Source of the DNA: an uncultured Treponema sp.
Lineage (GTDB): Bacteria > Spirochaetota > Spirochaetia > Treponematales > Treponemataceae
DNA length: 32,012 nt
NCBI GenBank assembly: GCA_947174385.1
Contig: CAMWIU010000010.1
Location: 1-32,012 of the forward strand
Reading direction: 5' to 3'
Part shown: positions 28,257-32,012 of the stretch, one piece after another
Layout of the letters: the number at the start of each line of letters is the position of its first letter
Numbering within the stretch: the stretch's first letter is position 1
Translations under genes and position numbers: made by a program
The notes under the pieces: generated by a model
Seen by the model: the letters and a program-made list of their open reading frames with translations, nothing else
What the model was told of the DNA's origin: nothing
Database searches by the model: none

Positions 28257-29750
28257 ATGAGCGATGTTGTTCTTGAAATCAAGAATATGTCCAAATCTTT
28301 TGCCAAGAACAAAGTTCTGAACGGAATAAATCTTTCCGTGAAAAAAGGCAGCGTCATGGGCTTAATGGGCGAAAACGGCGCCGGCAAATCCACGATGATG
28401 AAATGCCTTTTTGGAATTTACGGCAAGGACGAAGGGCAGATTTCTCTCAACGAAAAGCCTGTTGATTTTAAAAGCCCGAAAGAGGCGCTTGAAAATGGCG
28501 TGGCTATGGTCCATCAGGAATTGAATCAATGTTTGGATCGCACCGTCACCGACAATTTGTTTTTGGGTCGCTATCCGAAAAAATTCGGAATGATTGATGA
28601 ACAGAAAATGTTCAAAGAGGCGACCGCGCTTTTCGCAAGCTTGAATATGAGCGTGAATCCGAACACCGTCATGCGCACGATGAGCGTTTCGCAGCGGCAA
28701 ATGGTGGAAATTGCGAAAGCCGTTTCGTATAATGCCAAACTTATCGTGCTTGACGAGCCGACTTCTTCGCTCACCGAGCCGGAAGTGAAAAAGCTTTTTT
28801 CTATCGTAAATGATTTAAAGTCAAAAGGCGTTTCGTTCGTTTACATTTCGCACAAAATGGACGAGATTTTTGAAATATGCGACGAAGTTTCGGTTTTGCG
28901 CGACGGAAGCATGGTGCTCACTTCCGCCATCAGCGAAACGGACATGAATCGCCTCATCGCCGCAATGGTCGGCCGCTCGCTCGACAAGCGTTTTCCCGAC
29001 GTGGACAATTCGCCCGGCGAAGATTATTTGGAAATCAAAAATCTTTCCACGAAGTACGAGCCGCATTTGGAAGGCATTTCTTTCAAAGTGAAAAAAGGCG
29101 AAATCTTCGGGCTTTATGGATTGGTCGGCGCGGGACGCAGCGAATTGCTCGAATCGATTTTCGGAACGCGCACGATTGCCACGGGCGAAATCATAGTCCA
29201 AGGAAAAAAATTGCGATTCGATTCCAGCAAAGAAGCGATGAGCTACAATTTCGCGATGGTCACGGAAGAACGCAAATTGAACGGAATGTTCGGCAAGGCT
29301 ACGATTGAATTCAACACGACAATCACAAACCTTGACGCTTATAAAACTGCCGGCGTTCTTTCCGAGATAAAATTGCAGGAAGCCGCAAATCGCGAAATCC
29401 GCCGAATGCACACAAAATGCGTTTCCGCCGACGAGTTGATTACGTCGCTTTCGGGCGGCAATCAGCAAAAAGTCATCATCGGAAAATGGATGGAACGCGA
29501 GCCTGATATTTTTCTGCTTGACGAGCCGACGCGCGGAATTGACGTGGGCGCGAAGTACGAAATTTATCAGCTCATAATTCAGATGGCAAAAGAAGGAAAG
29601 ACGATTGTCGTGGTTTCAAGCGAGATGCCCGAAATCTTGGGAATCACGAATCGCATCGCCGTGATGTCGAATCATCGCCTTGCGGGAATCGTGGACACGA
29701 AGCAAACGAATCAGGAAGAACTGCTTCGCCTTTCCGCAAAATATTTGTAA
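28257..29750 (+). CDS. mglA: Galactose/methyl galactoside ABC transporter ATP-binding protein
   Basis: Walker A GENGAGKSTMMKCLFGIYG; LIVLDEPTSSL; LSGGNQQKVIIGKWM; LLDEPTRGIDVGAKYEIY. Confidence 0.94.
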   Translation: MSDVVLEIKNMSKSFAKNKVLNGINLSVKKGSVMGLMGENGAGKSTMMKCLFGIYGKDEGQISLNEKPVDFKSPKEALENGVAMVHQELNQCLDRTVTDNLFLGRYPKKFGMIDEQKMFKEATALFASLNMSVNPNTVMRTMSVSQRQMVEIAKAVSYNAKLIVLDEPTSSLTEPEVKKLFSIVNDLKSKGVSFVYISHKMDEIFEICDEVSVLRDGSMVLTSAISETDMNRLIAAMVGRSLDKRFPDVDNSPGEDYLEIKNLSTKYEPHLEGISFKVKKGEIFGLYGLVGAGRSELLESIFGTRTIATGEIIVQGKKLRFDSSKEAMSYNFAMVTEERKLNGMFGKATIEFNTTITNLDAYKTAGVLSEIKLQEAANREIRRMHTKCVSADELITSLSGGNQQKVIIGKWMEREPDIFLLDEPTRGIDVGAKYEIYQLIIQMAKEGKTIVVVSSEMPEILGITNRIAVMSNHRLAGIVDTKQTNQEELLRLSAKYL

Positions 29751-29772
29751 GAAAATTCGGAGGTAAATAAAT

Positions 29773-31434
29773 ATGAATATTGATGAATTGAAAACGCTTG
29801 CGCAAAATGCGCCGTCCGACGCGCCGCTTGCCGAAAACGAGACGCTCAAAAAATTTCACGAAACGCTCGACGAGCTTCGGCGCGACGGCGTGAACAAAAT
29901 CGCCGATTTGAAGCAGGAAATTGCGATTGCGAAAAAGAATAAAATGATTTCCGCCGACGAACGGGAAAAATTGATTTCCGACTACAACGCGCAAATTGAA
30001 AAGGCGAAAATTGTCGCCGCGAACAACAAGGTTGCCGACGCGGAACTTTCGAAAATCGGCGTTCAATATGCTAACGCCGCGGCGGAAAAATACATCGCCA
30101 AAGTTGACGCGGAACAAGACAAAATCATCGCGGAAACAAAATCGAATCTCGAAAAGGAAATCGCGAAAATCAAAGCGGACGGCGTGGCGCGAATCGCTTC
30201 CGCTCAAACTGATGTGGACAAGGAAACCGCGAAGTACGAACTCAAGTCCGCTTTGTTCGATGCGAAGAATCGCGCACAAACTACGATTGATCGATGCAAG
30301 GACGCAAAAAAGCAGGCGTTCACCGATCACATTCAGGAAAATCGTTCTTTGCGCAACGGAAAAACGGATTTCATGGAAAATCGCAAGTTGGCGTGGAAAA
30401 ATTATGTCTACAATTTCAAGGCTTCGAAATTTTTCTTGGACAATGGGCTTTACATCGCGATTTGCATTTTCTTCATTGCGTGCATCATAATCGCGCCGCT
30501 TTCGGGGCAAGGCGCGCTTTTGACTTTGCAAAATATTTTGGTAATCCTCGAGCAATCTTCGACGCGAATGTTCTACGCGCTCGGAGTGGCGGGACTTATT
30601 TTGCTGGCAGGAACGGATTTGAGCGTGGGACGAATGGTCGCGCTTGGCGCGGTGACGACAGGTTTGATTTTGCATCCAGGAATGAACATCGTTACATTCT
30701 TCAATTTGGGACCGTGGGATTTTACCGCGCTTCCGATGGGCGCAAGGCTCGTGATCGCGCTTTTGCTTTCGATTGTGCTTTGCACGATGTTCAGCGCGTT
30801 CGCAGGATTCTTTTCCGCGAAATTGAAAATCCATCCGTTCATTTCAACGATGTCAACCCAATTGATAATTTACGGCTTGCTTTTCTTCGGAACTTCCGGA
30901 ACGCCAGTCGGCTCGATTGACGGAAGCATAAAAGATTTGCTCGGCGGACGCTGGATTTTAGGAAGCCTCACTGTTCCGAAATTGATTGTGCCTGCGGCAA
31001 TTGCCGTAATCGTGGCATGGTTCATTTGGAACAAAACGACGTTCGGAAAAAACATGTACGCCGTGGGCGGCAACGCCGAAGCCGCGAGCGTAAGCGGAAT
31101 CAGCGTTTTTTGGACCACGTTGAGTGTCTTCATAATGGCGGGAATTTTTTACGGATGCGGCTCGTTCTTGGAAGCGTTCCGCGCCAATGCCAGCGCGGGC
31201 ACAGGACAAGGCTTCGAAATGGACGCGATCGCGGCATGCGTGGTCGGCGGCATTTCGTTCAACGGCGGAATTGGAAAAATCAGCGGCGCGGCTTTGGGCG
31301 TAATCATTTTCACAAGTTTGACATATTGCCTCACGTTCTTGATGATTGACACGAACTTGCAATTCGTCATAAAAGGCTTGATCATCATCGCGGCCGTCGC
31401 GCTCGACAGCATCAAATATCTCAAACGCAAATAA
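29773..31434 (+). CDS. mglC: Galactose/methyl galactoside ABC transporter permease with long N-terminal coiled-coil extension
   Basis: RbsC/MglC-type permease from ~aa 220 (LILLAGTDLSVGRMVALGAVTTGLILHPGMN; AVGGNAEAASVSGISV). The GGAGG RBS before 29773 supports translation of the ~220-aa charged N-terminal region. Confidence 0.9.
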   Translation: MNIDELKTLAQNAPSDAPLAENETLKKFHETLDELRRDGVNKIADLKQEIAIAKKNKMISADEREKLISDYNAQIEKAKIVAANNKVADAELSKIGVQYANAAAEKYIAKVDAEQDKIIAETKSNLEKEIAKIKADGVARIASAQTDVDKETAKYELKSALFDAKNRAQTTIDRCKDAKKQAFTDHIQENRSLRNGKTDFMENRKLAWKNYVYNFKASKFFLDNGLYIAICIFFIACIIIAPLSGQGALLTLQNILVILEQSSTRMFYALGVAGLILLAGTDLSVGRMVALGAVTTGLILHPGMNIVTFFNLGPWDFTALPMGARLVIALLLSIVLCTMFSAFAGFFSAKLKIHPFISTMSTQLIIYGLLFFGTSGTPVGSIDGSIKDLLGGRWILGSLTVPKLIVPAAIAVIVAWFIWNKTTFGKNMYAVGGNAEAASVSGISVFWTTLSVFIMAGIFYGCGSFLEAFRANASAGTGQGFEMDAIAACVVGGISFNGGIGKISGAALGVIIFTSLTYCLTFLMIDTNLQFVIKGLIIIAAVALDSIKYLKRK

Positions 31435-31934
31435 CTTTCCGAAAGCTTGAACGAAAACTGGCGGTGCGAATTTTGTGCCGTCAGCTTTTTTGCAGCTTCA
31501 TCAAAAGTAAGTAACTTCACTTCAAAATTACTATTATATTCGTATATTTTATTTGCAAGTTTTGTCAAATTTTGTGATATAATCATATTTTTCGCAATGT
31601 CTTTTTCAGTCACAAGTTTTTCTTCTTTTGCGATAGTAAATCTACGTCTAGCATCTTTAGCGCAAGCCGCTATATAGCCTATCTTATTAGATATATTGTC
31701 TACATTTTCAAAAGGAATATTCACATAGAAAGATTTATCTAAAACATCAAGAATTTTAAGCGCTTCTATAACAATTTTATCAAGTTCTTTTCCAATTTTA
31801 GATAAATCTTCTTGTAGTAGTTCTTTTTTTTCATTTTTAGTTTGAAGCATATCTAGCAAAATGCTAGAATAATCACTTAAGCAATCACCAAGCTGCATAA
31901 GAAGATTCTTTATTTTGACTTCATACTTTGTCAT
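31149..31934 (-). CDS. Hypothetical helical protein; only the part right of ~31490 looks like real coding sequence, the tail runs antisense into mglC
   Basis: AT-rich ORF, AAAGG RBS-like sequence upstream of MTKYEVKIKNLL (31934). The reading frame crosses the mglC terminator and overlaps mglC by ~285 bp. Confidence 0.45.
   Translation of the reverse strand: MTKYEVKIKNLLMQLGDCLSDYSSILLDMLQTKNEKKELLQEDLSKIGKELDKIVIEALKILDVLDKSFYVNIPFENVDNISNKIGYIAACAKDARRRFTIAKEEKLVTEKDIAKNMIISQNLTKLANKIYEYNSNFEVKLLTFDEAAKKLTAQNSHRQFSFKLSESYLRLRYLMLSSATAAMMIKPFMTNCKFVSIIKNVRQYVKLVKMITPKAAPLIFPIPPLNEMPPTTHAAIASISKPCPVPALALARNASKNEPHP
31458..31491 (+). terminator. Intrinsic terminator after mglC
   Basis: CTGGCGG 31458-31464/CCGTCAG 31478-31484 (one G.U on + strand) then CTTTTTT. 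Confidence 0.75.
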
Positions 31935-32012
31935 AGCCTTTATATAATATATAAAATTTGGCTCTTGACTAGTTAACACAATCCAAATAGGATGTAACTA
32001 GTGATAAAACAA

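Overview
This 32-kb window looks like a spirochaete chromosome, probably a gut or rumen Treponema (inferred from gene content and style). From left to right it contains: rfbA/rmlA; an AraC-family regulator; a YtfQRT-YjfF-type sugar ABC operon; a divergent FGGY kinase plus an araD-like epimerase; tex; an XRE regulator; two exported-protein genes that share an almost identical 92-bp promoter cassette (91/92 nt) flanking an unusual RNase III with tandem dsRBD-like domains; mscS; a small membrane protein; a MATE exporter; an [FeFe]-hydrogenase maturation locus (hydE, hydG, hydF) built around a soluble fusion of an [FeFe]-hydrogenase H-cluster domain and an MCP signalling domain; trxA/trxB; and an mglBAC sugar ABC operon whose MglC has a ~220-aa coiled-coil N-terminal extension and whose mglB carries a 9-G tract. 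Intergenic spaces hold several strong hairpin arrays. These include a dispersed element seen at both 71-109 and 17749-17786 with compensatory/wobble changes, and a multi-hairpin array at 8652-8836. The best candidates for something new are the hydrogenase-MCP locus, the RNase III/92-bp repeat locus, and the covarying hairpin family. All calls come from reading the sequence and supplied translations; no database search was run.
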